The position numbers were made by a program, and so were the translations under genes. From CAYNSX01 sp964400165 (GTDB lineage: Bacteria > Armatimonadota > Hebobacteria > CAYNSX01): a stretch of DNA of 27,852 bases. This document shows positions 15,226-23,588 of this stretch, piece by piece (position 1 is the stretch's first letter; every line of letters begins with the position of its first letter). The stretch lies in assembly GCA_964400165.1 (NCBI GenBank), contig CAYNSX010000033.1, forward strand, positions 1-27,852, given 5' to 3'. The notes beneath the pieces are model-generated. The model saw nothing but the letters and a program-made list of their open reading frames with translations. It had not been told where the DNA came from and did not search any database.

Positions 15226-15562
15226 ACCCGATTTGCGATGCACCCGGAAGATGCGTTGTCCCTCTCCCAATCGGGAGAGGGTGCCCGAAGGGCGGGTGAG
15301 GGTGTTCCGGCGACTCCGGGCTGGCAGTGACAGCGGCACTCTCCCCCTGAACCCGATTTGCGATGCACCCGGAAGATGCGTTGTCCCTCTCCCAATCGGG
15401 AGAGGGTGCCCGAAGGGCGGGTGAGGGTGTTCCGGCGACTCCGGGCTGGCACTGACAGTGGCACTCTCCCCCTGAACCCGATTTGCGATGCACCCGGAAG
15501 ATGCGTAGTCCCTCTCCACTTCGTGGAGAGGGTGCCCGCAGGGCGGGTGAGGGCGTCTTGGC
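15193..15562. repeat. Three tandem copies of a 125-bp hairpin repeat
   Basis: Copies begin at 15193, 15318 and 15443 (period exactly 125; the third fades out after about 15562). Copies 1 and 2 are almost identical (a C/G change at 15202/15327 is the difference I see). Each holds a strong hairpin: CCCTCTCCC-AATC-GGGAGAGGG at 15260-15281 and 15385-15406, and CCCTCTCCAC-TTC-GTGGAGAGGG at 15510-15532. A small GCCC/GGGC hairpin follows, and then GGGTGAGGG. The start of each unit repeats the last codons of the permease gene. Nothing else is seen from 15226 to 15610; open frames here on both strands are repeat artefacts. The core resembles dispersed hairpin repeats I recall from intergenic regions of many GC-rich bacteria. 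Confidence 0.95.
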
Positions 15563-15578
15563 GCTGACAATACCAACT

Positions 15579-15594
15579 CGGCACTGAAGTGCCG
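15579..15594. terminator. Short hairpin between converging genes
   Basis: CGGCAC-TGAA-GTGCCG: 6-bp stem with a 4-base loop between the repeat array and the stop of the minus-strand gene at 15611. No T-run follows. It may help end transcription from either side. Confidence 0.3.
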
Positions 15595-15610
15595 GGCTGA
15601 TCTCAAACGG

Positions 15611-16165
15611 TCACTGCGGCGGCGCGTCGAACTCGATGTTCTGGATGATGGTGTGGAAGGAGATGATGAGGTCGTCATCTAGGATGGCGCGCTCGGCGGT
15701 GTAGCGTAACTCGACCGCCCGCCCGGGCGCGACTTGCAGCATCGCAATCTGGCCGCCGGAGCGGCGGAACTCGATGTCGAAGAGTCGTCCTTCGTGACCA
15801 TTCAGGTCGAACTTCCACTCCTTGAGCACATGCCATTCGGGGTCGCGGCGGATGGCTTCCTCGTAATTTTGCACCCAGAATGAGAATAGTTGGTCGGCGC
15901 GCCAATCGTGCGGGACGATGATGAGTTGCGCGAGCCCGCCGGTGTAGGCACGCCCGCCACTGACTTCGGTGCTGCTCTGCTCCGCCCAGTTGGGCGGGAG
16001 CGTGATGCGGAAGTGGTCATACTGATAGGTGGTGCCGCCGGTGAGGCGTCCGGCGTCAGCGGGCTTGAGGTTGATGTCATTGAGCGCGGCGCCCGGGCAG
16101 CCGGCGGCGCACAGTGCAGCTGCGAGCGCCGCCTGACGAATCACCCGCCATCCCCGGCCCGTCAT
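15611..16165 (-). CDS. Small secreted protein of unknown function
   Basis: A 184-residue protein with an N-terminal export signal (MTGRGWRVIRQAALAAALCAAG, then Cys23). AAGC could serve as a weak lipobox, so a lipoprotein is possible. The mature part has YDHFRITLPPNWAEQS (about 49-64) and LAQLIIVPHDWRADQLFSFW, a layout seen in PsbP/DUF1795-like proteins ('f.v.lP.gW....'), followed by GRLFDIEFRRSGGQ and a C-terminal FHTIIQNIEF. I infer a one-domain PsbP-like fold but not a function. The ATG at 16165 lies 4 bases after the mfd stop, so the gene is probably co-transcribed with mfd; a longer frame to 16198 would overlap mfd. It converges on the repeat array. Confidence 0.7.
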   Translation of the reverse strand: MTGRGWRVIRQAALAAALCAAGCPGAALNDINLKPADAGRLTGGTTYQYDHFRITLPPNWAEQSSTEVSGGRAYTGGLAQLIIVPHDWRADQLFSFWVQNYEEAIRRDPEWHVLKEWKFDLNGHEGRLFDIEFRRSGGQIAMLQVAPGRAVELRYTAERAILDDDLIISFHTIIQNIEFDAPPQ

Positions 16166-16169
16166 TGCA

Positions 16170-19100
16170 CTATTTTGGTTCGCCGCCCCCGGCGACACTC
16201 CTGGCCTTCGCCCGCAGGGCCTTGCCGGGTGCGGCGTCTTGGTGCAAGCCAGTAAAGAAGCCGGCCAGGTCGTCGAGCAGCCGCTCGACCATCGCCAGCA
16301 GAGCGTCCGGGTCGGCGGGGACGCCGTTGAGCGTGACGCGGTCGTGGCCGACGATGGCGTCCGCCGCCAGCAGCCCAGCGCGCCGGGCCAGCAGCAGTTC
16401 GCGCTGCAATTCCTTGCGCTCGACCGGTTGCAGGCGCCGCGCTTCGGTCAGCCGGATCACGACTTCGAAGCGGTCGCGCTGCACGCCATCCAGACCGATC
16501 GCCAGACAGTGCGCCTTGATGGCGAGCAGGCGGAGCAGGTGGTCGGCGGGCGCGGGGAGCGTGCGCCCGAAGCGGTCGCGCAGTTCGCGCCGGAGCGCGG
16601 CGACATCGCCGGCGTGCGTCACCTGCGCCATGCGCCGGTACAGATCCATCCGCTGCCCGCCCTCGGGGACATACTCGGCGGGCAGGTAGGCGTCCACGGG
16701 CAAGTCGACGGTGATTTCGGGCGGCGCAGTGACGGGCTGGCCGCGCAGTTCTTCGATGGCTTCGGCGAGCAACTGGCAATACAACTCGTAACCGATGGAG
16801 GCGATGAAGCCGTGCTGCTCGGCGCCGAGGAGTTCGCCGGCGCCGCGGATTTCGAGGTCGCGCATCGCCAGGCGATAGCCGGAACCGAGCGCGGCGAACT
16901 CGCGGATGGCGCGGATGCGCTCCCGCGCTTGCGGCTTCAGCGTCGTGCCGGCCTGCCAGGTGAAGTAGGCGAAGGCCTGGCGGTCGCTGCGGCCGACGCG
17001 CCCGCGGAGTTGGTAGAGCTGCGCCAGGCCGAAGTGGTCGGCGCGGTCGACGATAAGCGTATTGACATTCGGCAGGTCAAGGCCGTTCTCGATGATGCTG
17101 GTGCAGACGAGCAGGTCGAATTTGTGGCGGTAAAAGTCCCACATCACGCGCTCGAGGTCTTCGGGCGCCATCTGGCCGTGGCCGACGGCGACGCGCGCCC
17201 CGGACACCAGTTCCTGTATCTCTTGCGCAATGTGCGCGATGGACTGCACCCGGTTATGGACGAAATACACCTGCCCGCCGCGGTCGAGCTCGCGGCGGAT
17301 GGCGTCGCGCATCAGGTGCTCGTTGCGTTCGAGGACGTGCGTTTCAACGGGCAGACGGCCCACCGGCGGGTCTTCGATGCGGCTCATTTCGCGCAGGCCG
17401 GTGAGCGCCATGTGCATCGTGCGCGGGATCGGCGTCGCCGACAGCGTCAGCACTTCAACGGTGGCGCGCAGCGCCTTCAGCCGCTCCTTATGCCGGACGC
17501 CGAAGCGCTGCTCTTCGTCCACGATGATGAGGCCGAGATTCTTGAAGGCGATGTCCGCGGACAGCAGGCGGTGCGTGCCGATGACGATGTCCACGGCGCC
17601 GGACTTCAGGCCGGCGACGACCTGCTTCTGCTCCTTCGGGCGGCGGAAGCGGGAGAGCAGTTCGGTGGTGATGGGGTAGGGGGCGAGGCGCTCGTTGAAG
17701 GTCTCGTAGTGCTGCTGCGCCAACACGGTGGTCGGCACCAGCACCGCTACCTGCCGGCCTTCCTGCGCCACTTTGAACGCGGCCCGAATGGCGACCTCGG
17801 TCTTACCGAAGCCGACATCGCCGCAGACCAGCCGGTCCATCGGCTGCGGCGATTCGAGGTCGGCCTTCACTTCCTTGATGGCGGTGAGCTGGTCGGGCGT
17901 CTCCTCGTACGGGAAACTTGCTTCCATCTCGAATTGCCAGGCCGTGTCGGGGCCGTAGGCGTGCCCGGGGTTGCTTTCGCGGGCGGCGTGGATGCGGAGC
18001 AGGTCCTTCGCCAGTTCGCGCGTCGCCTTGCGCGCTTTGCGGACGGCGGCACGCCACTCGGGGCCGGAAAGGCGGTGCACGGTCGGCGCTTCGCTTTCGG
18101 GGCCGACATAGCGCTGCACGCGGTGCATCTGCTCGGCGGGGACATAGAGTTTGTCGCCGCCGGCGTACTCGAGCAGCAGGTAGTCCCGGTCGACGCCTTC
18201 GATGGCGCGGCGCACCAGGCCGCGGTAGACGCCGACGCCGTGGTAGAGGTGGACGACATAGCCGCCTTCGCGCAGTTGCGCCAGCGAGCCGATGGGGATG
18301 CCGCCGGCGATGCGCTTGCGGGCCGGGCGCCGCAGGCGGTGCCAGCCGAAGAGTTCGTAGTCGGTGAGGACGGTGATGCGCGCGGCGGGGAAGGCGAAGC
18401 CGTTGGAGAGGCGGCGGGTGGTCAGGTACAGCGCGCCCGGCGCGAGGTCGTCGTCGCCGGCGACGCGGGTGAAGCGCGCCTCGCGCAGCAGCGCGGTGAC
18501 GCGCTCCGGGTGCAGCGTGGAAGCGAGTGCCGCCCAGCCGTCCTTCAGGCGCTCGGTCAGCGCCGCGGCGGTGCGGTCCCAGCGGCCGGGGAAGGCCTCG
18601 GGCGCCTCGATGTCGAGCGCGACGCGCTCCCAGCCCGGCCAGGCGCTTGTCACCGGTGCGCAGGCGAGCCGCGGCGGGCCGCCGGACACGGCGGCGTCCC
18701 AGGGGTGGTAGAGCGGGGACGGCAGCGGCAGCAGCTCGCCGTCGGCGAGGCGCTCGGCGCGTTCCTCATCGACGCGCGCCAGGAACTCGTCGTAGCGCTC
18801 CCGTACCGCCTCGGCGTCCATCAGGACGACGAGCGCGCTCTGCGGCAGGTGGTCGAGCGCGCAGGGCGCGCCAGGCAGCAGCGCGGGCAGGTAGTACTCG
18901 GCGGCGGGGAAGGGCGTGCCGGCGCGCAGGTGCGCCAGGTGCTGCTCGGCCCGCGCTTCGAGCAAACGCCGCGCCGCGGGCGCCAGCGCCGGCAGCGCCT
19001 CGGCGAGGAGCGGTTCGAGCAGCGCCGCGGCGGCGGCGCCGCGCTCGGCGTCGAGCAGCAATTCGCGGGCGGGCAGGATTTCGGCTTCGGCGAGGTCGCC

Positions 19101-19757
19101 GGCGCTTTGTTGCGACTCGATGTCGAACGCCTGCAGGCGCTCGATCGTGTCGCCGAGGAACTCGGCGCGCACCGGCTGCGCCGCCGTGGAAGGGAACAAA
19201 TCCAGGATGCCGCCGCGCACGGCGAACTGCCCCGGCCCCTCGATGAGCGCCCGGCGCTCGTAGCCGAGCGAAATGAGGTCGGCGGTCAGCGCGGTGAGGT
19301 CGTGCTCGTCGCCGGCGCGCAGCGCGCGGGCGCGCTGCAACGCCTCTCGCGGCAGCGTGCAGTGCAAGAACGCGCGCACGGAGCCGACGAGAACCGTCGG
19401 CTGCCCCTCGGCCAGCCGCCGCAGCGCCCGCAGGCGGGCGGCGACGGTTTCGGCGTCGGGCGGCGTGTCTTCGTAGAGCAGCAGGTCGAGGCCGGGGAAG
19501 AGCAGCAGGCCGTCGCGTTCCGGATCGGCGGGATCGCGCGCCAGCCAACAGGAAAGGTCGAGCAGGACGCGCTCGGCGGCCTCATCGGTGGGGCAGAGGA
19601 CGGCGGCGGAGCGGCCGCTTTGGAGCAGCCCGGCGATAACAAGTGCCGCGGCGCTGTCGGCGGCGCCCGCCAGCCAGATGTGCGCATCCGCCCGGAGCCG
19701 GGACTCCAGGGGGGTGAAGCCGTCCCAGCGCTCCAGCGCCACGCGGGGCTGCAGCAC
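16170..19757 (-). CDS. mfd: Transcription-repair coupling factor Mfd
   Basis: Removes RNA polymerase stalled at DNA damage and recruits UvrA for excision repair. The 1195-residue protein has the full set of domains: a UvrB-like N-terminal module (about 1-330; DTPPDAETVAARLRAL), a linker domain, the CarD-like RNA polymerase interaction domain (about 495-550; GGYVVHLYHGVGVYRGL), a RecG-like superfamily 2 translocase with Walker A GDVGFGKT at 646-653 and DEEQ at 747-750, SATPIPRT, QLYQLRGRVGRSDRQAFAY, and a C-terminal autoinhibitory TRCF domain (about 1020-1130; LPVDAYLPAEYVPEGGQRMDLYRRM). The GTG at 19757 starts the conserved region and lies 6 bases after a TATACT box, so the message may be leaderless. 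No part is missing. Confidence 0.97.
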   Translation of the reverse strand: MLQPRVALERWDGFTPLESRLRADAHIWLAGAADSAAALVIAGLLQSGRSAAVLCPTDEAAERVLLDLSCWLARDPADPERDGLLLFPGLDLLLYEDTPPDAETVAARLRALRRLAEGQPTVLVGSVRAFLHCTLPREALQRARALRAGDEHDLTALTADLISLGYERRALIEGPGQFAVRGGILDLFPSTAAQPVRAEFLGDTIERLQAFDIESQQSAGDLAEAEILPARELLLDAERGAAAAALLEPLLAEALPALAPAARRLLEARAEQHLAHLRAGTPFPAAEYYLPALLPGAPCALDHLPQSALVVLMDAEAVRERYDEFLARVDEERAERLADGELLPLPSPLYHPWDAAVSGGPPRLACAPVTSAWPGWERVALDIEAPEAFPGRWDRTAAALTERLKDGWAALASTLHPERVTALLREARFTRVAGDDDLAPGALYLTTRRLSNGFAFPAARITVLTDYELFGWHRLRRPARKRIAGGIPIGSLAQLREGGYVVHLYHGVGVYRGLVRRAIEGVDRDYLLLEYAGGDKLYVPAEQMHRVQRYVGPESEAPTVHRLSGPEWRAAVRKARKATRELAKDLLRIHAARESNPGHAYGPDTAWQFEMEASFPYEETPDQLTAIKEVKADLESPQPMDRLVCGDVGFGKTEVAIRAAFKVAQEGRQVAVLVPTTVLAQQHYETFNERLAPYPITTELLSRFRRPKEQKQVVAGLKSGAVDIVIGTHRLLSADIAFKNLGLIIVDEEQRFGVRHKERLKALRATVEVLTLSATPIPRTMHMALTGLREMSRIEDPPVGRLPVETHVLERNEHLMRDAIRRELDRGGQVYFVHNRVQSIAHIAQEIQELVSGARVAVGHGQMAPEDLERVMWDFYRHKFDLLVCTSIIENGLDLPNVNTLIVDRADHFGLAQLYQLRGRVGRSDRQAFAYFTWQAGTTLKPQARERIRAIREFAALGSGYRLAMRDLEIRGAGELLGAEQHGFIASIGYELYCQLLAEAIEELRGQPVTAPPEITVDLPVDAYLPAEYVPEGGQRMDLYRRMAQVTHAGDVAALRRELRDRFGRTLPAPADHLLRLLAIKAHCLAIGLDGVQRDRFEVVIRLTEARRLQPVERKELQRELLLARRAGLLAADAIVGHDRVTLNGVPADPDALLAMVERLLDDLAGFFTGLHQDAAPGKALRAKARSVAGGGEPK

Positions 19758-19763
19758 GCCACC

Positions 19764-19769
19764 AGTATA
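19764..19769 (-). promoter_or_regulatory. Possible -10 box for leaderless mfd
   Basis: TATACT on the minus strand ends 6 bases before the GTG start of mfd. That spacing is typical of leaderless transcripts. The -35 region (GTAACT at 17 bases) is weak, and there is no Shine-Dalgarno sequence before the GTG. Confidence 0.35.
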
Positions 19770-19784
19770 AAGCAGTTTGTACGG

Positions 19785-21323
19785 CTAGTTACTGGTAGTG
19801 AATCGGCGAGCGTCAATCAAAGCGGTGGTCGGCGGGACAGTCAGCTTTCTCGGCGCAGAGCTTTCGTCATTGATCGAAGTCTCTGTTCTTTGCAGAAAGA
19901 TGGTTTGACCTATCAAGTACGGCTTGTACGGCGTCCCCCAGAGGCGCATCAGTCGGACGACCTTCCACAACGGGAGGTCGGTGAATTCTGGCGTAGAAAT
20001 CGGACAAACTGGGTCCTTAGGAGTTGACTTGCCAGGACTCGAACCGCCCTGAGCAAGTTTGTCGCTTCCTGTCACCTTTGGCGCCGTGGAACTGTCACTC
20101 ACCAGAATTGGTTGCTCCCCAGTCGTGCTTTCGGACTGGTCGACCCAATCGCAAAATGTCCACAGACCAGTGGCTTGAACAATGGCGTCGGGGAGGTCTC
20201 TGGAGCCAGCCCTAGGAAACGAAACGAGGCCTCTGATCTTCGCGAATTGTTCATCTTCGGCGGATGGCTCGAGTGGCAAAAAGCTCTCCGCGAAATCAGG
20301 GAAGTCTTGCTCCGGAGCATCTCTGAACAACAGGTCATCGACGATGAAGACCGGCTGAGGAAAGAGGGCATACGGGACTTCCAATTCCGTGAGGGCTTTG
20401 CCAACATCGGCAACCACTGCAACAGTGCTGGCCGACTTCGAATCGACTCTGGCTAAGAACAGACGGGAACGAAACACTGCATGGCTGATGTCAAACGCTT
20501 CTCGTACAGTTCCATCAGATTCGAAGCTTGTATAGGTTCCGAGCAGGTCCGAGCCTCCGACGGCTTTCCAGAGGTCTCGCATTGCGGGCTCCGACAATCC
20601 GAGGGTGAGGAATTCAAGCCACTTTCCTTGTGACAGCTGGGCTATCTCCTGGTCATTGAGGCGGTCGAGGACTTGGCGCCATGCGGCGGGCTCCAGATGA
20701 GTTCCGGTGAATCTCTTGGCTACAGGGAGGGTGACACCGGATTTGGCAAGCAATGACTGGCGTTCGAGCGCGTCGGGGTCGGGATTGCGCTCCCCCAACG
20801 TGATCGGCCCGCGCTCGTCCGGCACAAGATGCACCGCAGTTCGAATCTGCTTGATCGCCTCGGTGATGAACTTGCGACGGGCCGACTCTTTGTCGTTCAG
20901 AGCAAACGTTGCGGCTTCAGGGTGGACAGTGAGGGTGTAAACATAATTCGGTGCGTCGCCGCTCCGTTCCCAACGACACTGGCACGCGGCTGCCAGACCG
21001 TTCATGGCATCACGAAGTGGGATAGAAGTTCCTCCTCGGAGGAACACCTGGCGGTCTGGGACGGTGTCGTCCATTTCCAGGGTGATGTCCTTGGCTGCCG
21101 CGTGGATGGCCGAAAAGATATCGGTGCATGAATACACACCGTCGACTGGTGGTTCCACTCTCGTCAGGAGGAGCCGAAGATCTACGGGGAGGTCAATTGA
21201 ATCCTTAGCTCCTGCTTGCTGTGCAGGGGCGTCAGCGGCCCACGCCCGTGTGTCGATCGAACCGAGCGAGAGGGCCAAACAGGCAGTCCAGCACGTTCCT
21301 CGGATCAGTTTGACTACTGTCAC
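19785..21323 (-). CDS. Large secreted protein of unknown function with STN-like region
   Basis: A 512-residue exported protein. The signal peptide ends near AWA-AD (residue about 29). Residues about 64-135 (YSCTDIFSAIHAAAKDITLEM..., SIPLRDAMNGLAAAC, YVYTLTV) have the 'f..l......v.l.......plrdaL..l......W.....y.l' spacing of secretin/TonB short N-terminal (STN) domains. A second weak copy may sit at about 455-485 (DLPLWKVVRLMRLWG, YLIGQTIFLQ). The middle is not recognisable. GC content is well below that of its neighbours: 32 of 60 bases at 20221-20280 against 47 of 60 at 18721-18780 in mfd. The GTG start has no clear ribosome site but follows the previous stop by 13 bases. Function unknown. 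Confidence 0.72.
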   Translation of the reverse strand: MTVVKLIRGTCWTACLALSLGSIDTRAWAADAPAQQAGAKDSIDLPVDLRLLLTRVEPPVDGVYSCTDIFSAIHAAAKDITLEMDDTVPDRQVFLRGGTSIPLRDAMNGLAAACQCRWERSGDAPNYVYTLTVHPEAATFALNDKESARRKFITEAIKQIRTAVHLVPDERGPITLGERNPDPDALERQSLLAKSGVTLPVAKRFTGTHLEPAAWRQVLDRLNDQEIAQLSQGKWLEFLTLGLSEPAMRDLWKAVGGSDLLGTYTSFESDGTVREAFDISHAVFRSRLFLARVDSKSASTVAVVADVGKALTELEVPYALFPQPVFIVDDLLFRDAPEQDFPDFAESFLPLEPSAEDEQFAKIRGLVSFPRAGSRDLPDAIVQATGLWTFCDWVDQSESTTGEQPILVSDSSTAPKVTGSDKLAQGGSSPGKSTPKDPVCPISTPEFTDLPLWKVVRLMRLWGTPYKPYLIGQTIFLQRTETSINDESSAPRKLTVPPTTALIDARRFTTSN

Positions 21324-21336
21324 GGCGCGAATCGAT

Positions 21337-21918
21337 TCAGAGACACAGGGACGGAATGATGAGGCTTGCGCTGTCTCGGTAGCAGGTCTTGGAAGCGTCT
21401 GACGATTTCTCGATTCGCGCGCGGAAGATGAGCGTGTTGGATTGTCCCTGTGGGCTCACAACGCTGCAGGAGAATCCCGGATCGTTCGTGCTGGGTGTCC
21501 ACGTCCGCGACTGCGGCGTTCCAAGGGCGTCAAAAGTGAGGATGGAACTGGTGTATTGTGCACACGTCGTGATGGTCCCGCCGACATTCTTGTAAATGAT
21601 CCCCTTGAGCTTGCCTTGGAAAGTGCCCTCTGTAGTCGCATTTCCCGAAACCGACATGATCGTGTAGTCACCGGTCTCGGACGCTCCCTTCGACGCGACA
21701 CAGTCCGTCCTGTTGCCATTGAGGTCGAAGCTTGTCCCAAAATAGAACTGGTTCAGCGAGCCCCCCACATTCGCGCCGAGTCCGAACACTTGGAGCGCTC
21801 CATTCGCGCTCTTGCAGTTCTCCGTGGAAGGTGTGCAGGCAAGTGCCACCTGTGCGGCGAGGAACAGCGTCGGAATTGTTACCAAACTAATCAGTCTCCG
21901 TATGAACATGCTTTGCAT
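21337..21918 (-). CDS. Small Cys-rich secreted protein of unknown function
   Basis: A 193-residue exported protein with a signal sequence (MQSMFIRRLISLVTIPTLFL..., cleaved at VALA-C28). It has seven cysteines: C28, C35, C73, C119, C151, C179 and C192, the last two residues being Cys-Leu. If C28 is lipidated, the other six could form three disulfides; the lipobox (A-L-A-C) is not ideal. The mature chain is rich in Ser, Thr, Gly and Asn and looks like an all-beta surface domain. The ATG at 21918 is chosen for AAAGGAG 8 bases upstream. It shares the lower GC content of the next gene, with which it forms a two-gene unit. No family recognised. Confidence 0.7.
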   Translation of the reverse strand: MQSMFIRRLISLVTIPTLFLAAQVALACTPSTENCKSANGALQVFGLGANVGGSLNQFYFGTSFDLNGNRTDCVASKGASETGDYTIMSVSGNATTEGTFQGKLKGIIYKNVGGTITTCAQYTSSILTFDALGTPQSRTWTPSTNDPGFSCSVVSPQGQSNTLIFRARIEKSSDASKTCYRDSASLIIPSLCL

Positions 21919-21951
21919 CGTCACAACTCCTTTCCTAGGCAATACAAAATG

Positions 21952-21980
21952 CGATTACCACGGGGGGCGGAGCAAGTCAA
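21952..21980 (-). promoter_or_regulatory. Possible promoter of the secreted gene pair
   Basis: Minus strand: -35 TTGACT (21980-21975), a 17-base spacer ending in TGG, then TAATCG (21957-21952) as a weak extended -10. It would serve the gene at 21918 with a leader of about 25-30 bases. Confidence 0.4.
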
Positions 21981-22015
21981 GACTTACCTGTGGAAACCCA
22001 GTGCGTTGCCACTTT

Positions 22016-22024
22016 TGGTATGAT
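22016..22024 (+). promoter_or_regulatory. Extended -10 promoter upstream of the rib operon
   Basis: TGGTATGAT is a strong extended -10 (5 of 6 to TATAAT plus TGn). The expected start near 22031 leaves a leader of about 14 bases before the ATG at 22045, too short for an FMN riboswitch. No convincing -35. Confidence 0.45.
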
Positions 22025-22044
22025 TGTTCTTAGTGAGAACCGTC

Positions 22045-22473
22045 ATGACCGCCTTCGGAACTTTCCTCGCCATCGGGGTCCTCGCCATGCTCACCTTCCT
22101 CTGGCTGGAGGTGACGCAGTATGCGCGCGGGCGGAGTTTGCTGACGAAGCGGCGGCTGTGGGTGCGCGTCATCGGCGGCCTCATCTTCATCACGCTGTTG
22201 AGCGCCGCCTTCGCGGGACTCTTCCTGCTGGACCTGCGCCATCCGACCGACGCGAATGTGATGGTGTGGGGGCTGTACTGGAGCGGATGCATGATTCTGG
22301 CGCTAGCGATGATGGTGCTGGCGTTTGAAGACTTCAAGGCGATCGCAGCAGCGCGGCGGGAGCAGGAATCGAAATACTGGCACGATGTCGCCACAATGGT
22401 CGCCAACTCGGCGCCGCACGCGCCGGACCCGTCCCCGAACGGGGGCGGCACGAACTCGACGCAGACTCCTTGA
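22045..22473 (+). CDS. Small membrane protein of unknown function, coupled to ribD
   Basis: A 142-residue protein with three hydrophobic helices (about 3-22, 40-62, 73-95), a basic loop after the first (RGRSLLTKRRLW), and a charged then proline-rich C-terminal tail (FEDFKAIAAARREQESKYW...). The ATG at 22045 has GTGAGA 7 bases upstream. Its stop overlaps the TTG start of ribD by 4 bases, so it is the first gene of the riboflavin operon. It resembles no riboflavin transporter I know (too short for RibM/RibU), so a link to flavin transport is only positional. Confidence 0.7.
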   Translation: MTAFGTFLAIGVLAMLTFLWLEVTQYARGRSLLTKRRLWVRVIGGLIFITLLSAAFAGLFLLDLRHPTDANVMVWGLYWSGCMILALAMMVLAFEDFKAIAAARREQESKYWHDVATMVANSAPHAPDPSPNGGGTNSTQTP

Positions 22474-23588
22474 CCCGCACCGACACTGACAGCGCCGACC
22501 GCCGCTTCATGCGGCAGGCGCTCCGGCTCGCCACGCGCGCCCTGGGTCGCACCAGCCCGAACCCGATGGTGGGCGCAGTGATTGTGCGCGACGGCAAAGT
22601 CGTGGGCCGGGGCTGGCATCCGGGCAAAGGCCAGCCCCACGCCGAAATCTTCGCGCTCGACGAAGCGGGCGACCTGGCGCGCGGCGCAACGCTGTATGTG
22701 ACGCTTGAACCGTGCTGCCATTGGGGCAGCACGCCGCCCTGCACGGACGCCCTGATTCGAAATGGCATCCGGCGCGTCGTGGCGGCCATTCACGACCCGA
22801 ACCCGCAGGTGAACGGCGGGGGTTTTCAGCGTTTGCGGGCGGCGGGCATTGCCACGGAGTTGGGTGTCCTCGCGGATGAGGCCCAATGGTTGAGTGAGGC
22901 GCACAACAAGTGGGTGACGACGGGCATGCCGTTCGTGACGCTGAAAATGGCGTGCAGTCTCGACGGCAAGATTGCGACCCGCACCGGCGAGAGCCGGTGG
23001 ATTACGAGCGAGGAGACGCTGGCATCGGCCCACCTGTTGCGACAGATGAACGATGTGGTGCTGGTCGGCGTGAACACGGTGCTGCGCGATGACCCGCAAC
23101 TCACGGTGCGCCTGCCGGGCGGGCGCAATCCGCGCGTGGTCGTGCTCGATTCGCAGGCGCGCACGCCCGCAGGCGCCGCCCTGCTGGCGACCGAGCCGGA
23201 GCGCGTGCTGATTGCGACGACCGCGGCCGCGCCCAGCGAACGCGTGGCGGCGCTGCGCGTCCGCGGCGCGGAGGTGCTCGCTTTCCCAGCGACGAGCGAG
23301 GGGCGAGTTGATGCGGGCGCGGTGATGCGCCGTCTCGGCGAGCAGAACCGGACGAGCGTGCTGGTGGAGGGCGGCGGGACGGTGGCAGCGTCGCTGGTCT
23401 TCGGCGGCCACGCCGACAAGATAGTGCTGATGATGGCGCCGGTGCTCATCGGCGGGAGCGAGGCGCCGACGGTGCTCGACGGCGCCGGAGTGCAATCGCT
23501 GAAGGACGCATATCGAGTACGAGACCTGCAGGTGCGGCACATCGGTGACGACTTGGTGATCGAGGGCTACCTGTGTTCACCGGCATAG
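22470..23588 (+). CDS. ribD: Bifunctional riboflavin deaminase/reductase RibD
   Basis: Second and third steps from GTP to riboflavin: deamination of the pyrimidine, then NADPH reduction of the ribosyl side chain. It has 372 residues. The N-terminal deaminase has the zinc site H57-A-E59 and PCCHWGSTPPC (C82, C91). The C-terminal reductase (about 150-372) has KMACSLDGKIATRTGESRWITS, VGVNTVLRDDPQLTVR and VLVEGGGTVAASL. The start is a TTG overlapping the previous stop (TTGA); an ATG 13 codons later is possible but would trim the helix before the deaminase core. It overlaps ribE by 16 bases. Confidence 0.95.
   Translation: MTRTDTDSADRRFMRQALRLATRALGRTSPNPMVGAVIVRDGKVVGRGWHPGKGQPHAEIFALDEAGDLARGATLYVTLEPCCHWGSTPPCTDALIRNGIRRVVAAIHDPNPQVNGGGFQRLRAAGIATELGVLADEAQWLSEAHNKWVTTGMPFVTLKMACSLDGKIATRTGESRWITSEETLASAHLLRQMNDVVLVGVNTVLRDDPQLTVRLPGGRNPRVVVLDSQARTPAGAALLATEPERVLIATTAAAPSERVAALRVRGAEVLAFPATSEGRVDAGAVMRRLGEQNRTSVLVEGGGTVAASLVFGGHADKIVLMMAPVLIGGSEAPTVLDGAGVQSLKDAYRVRDLQVRHIGDDLVIEGYLCSPA

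Noticed and set aside
15193..15562. CRISPR-like direct repeats
   Set aside because: Whole units repeat without unique spacers, the period is 125 bases, and no cas genes are near.
15123..15584. Repeat-containing open frames on both strands (PSPNRERVPEG, HLPGASQIGFRG...)
   Set aside because: They arise from the 125-bp DNA repeat; as 125 is not a multiple of 3 the frame shifts at each unit, and no ribosome sites are seen.
16239..20027. Open frame of 1262 codons on the plus strand opposite mfd
   Set aside because: Mfd on the other strand has complete family motifs. High GC removes stops from the antisense frame; the translated sequence is low-complexity and matches no family.
21919..22044. FMN riboswitch before the rib operon
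   Set aside because: None of the conserved elements seen, and the space after the likely -10 box is too short.
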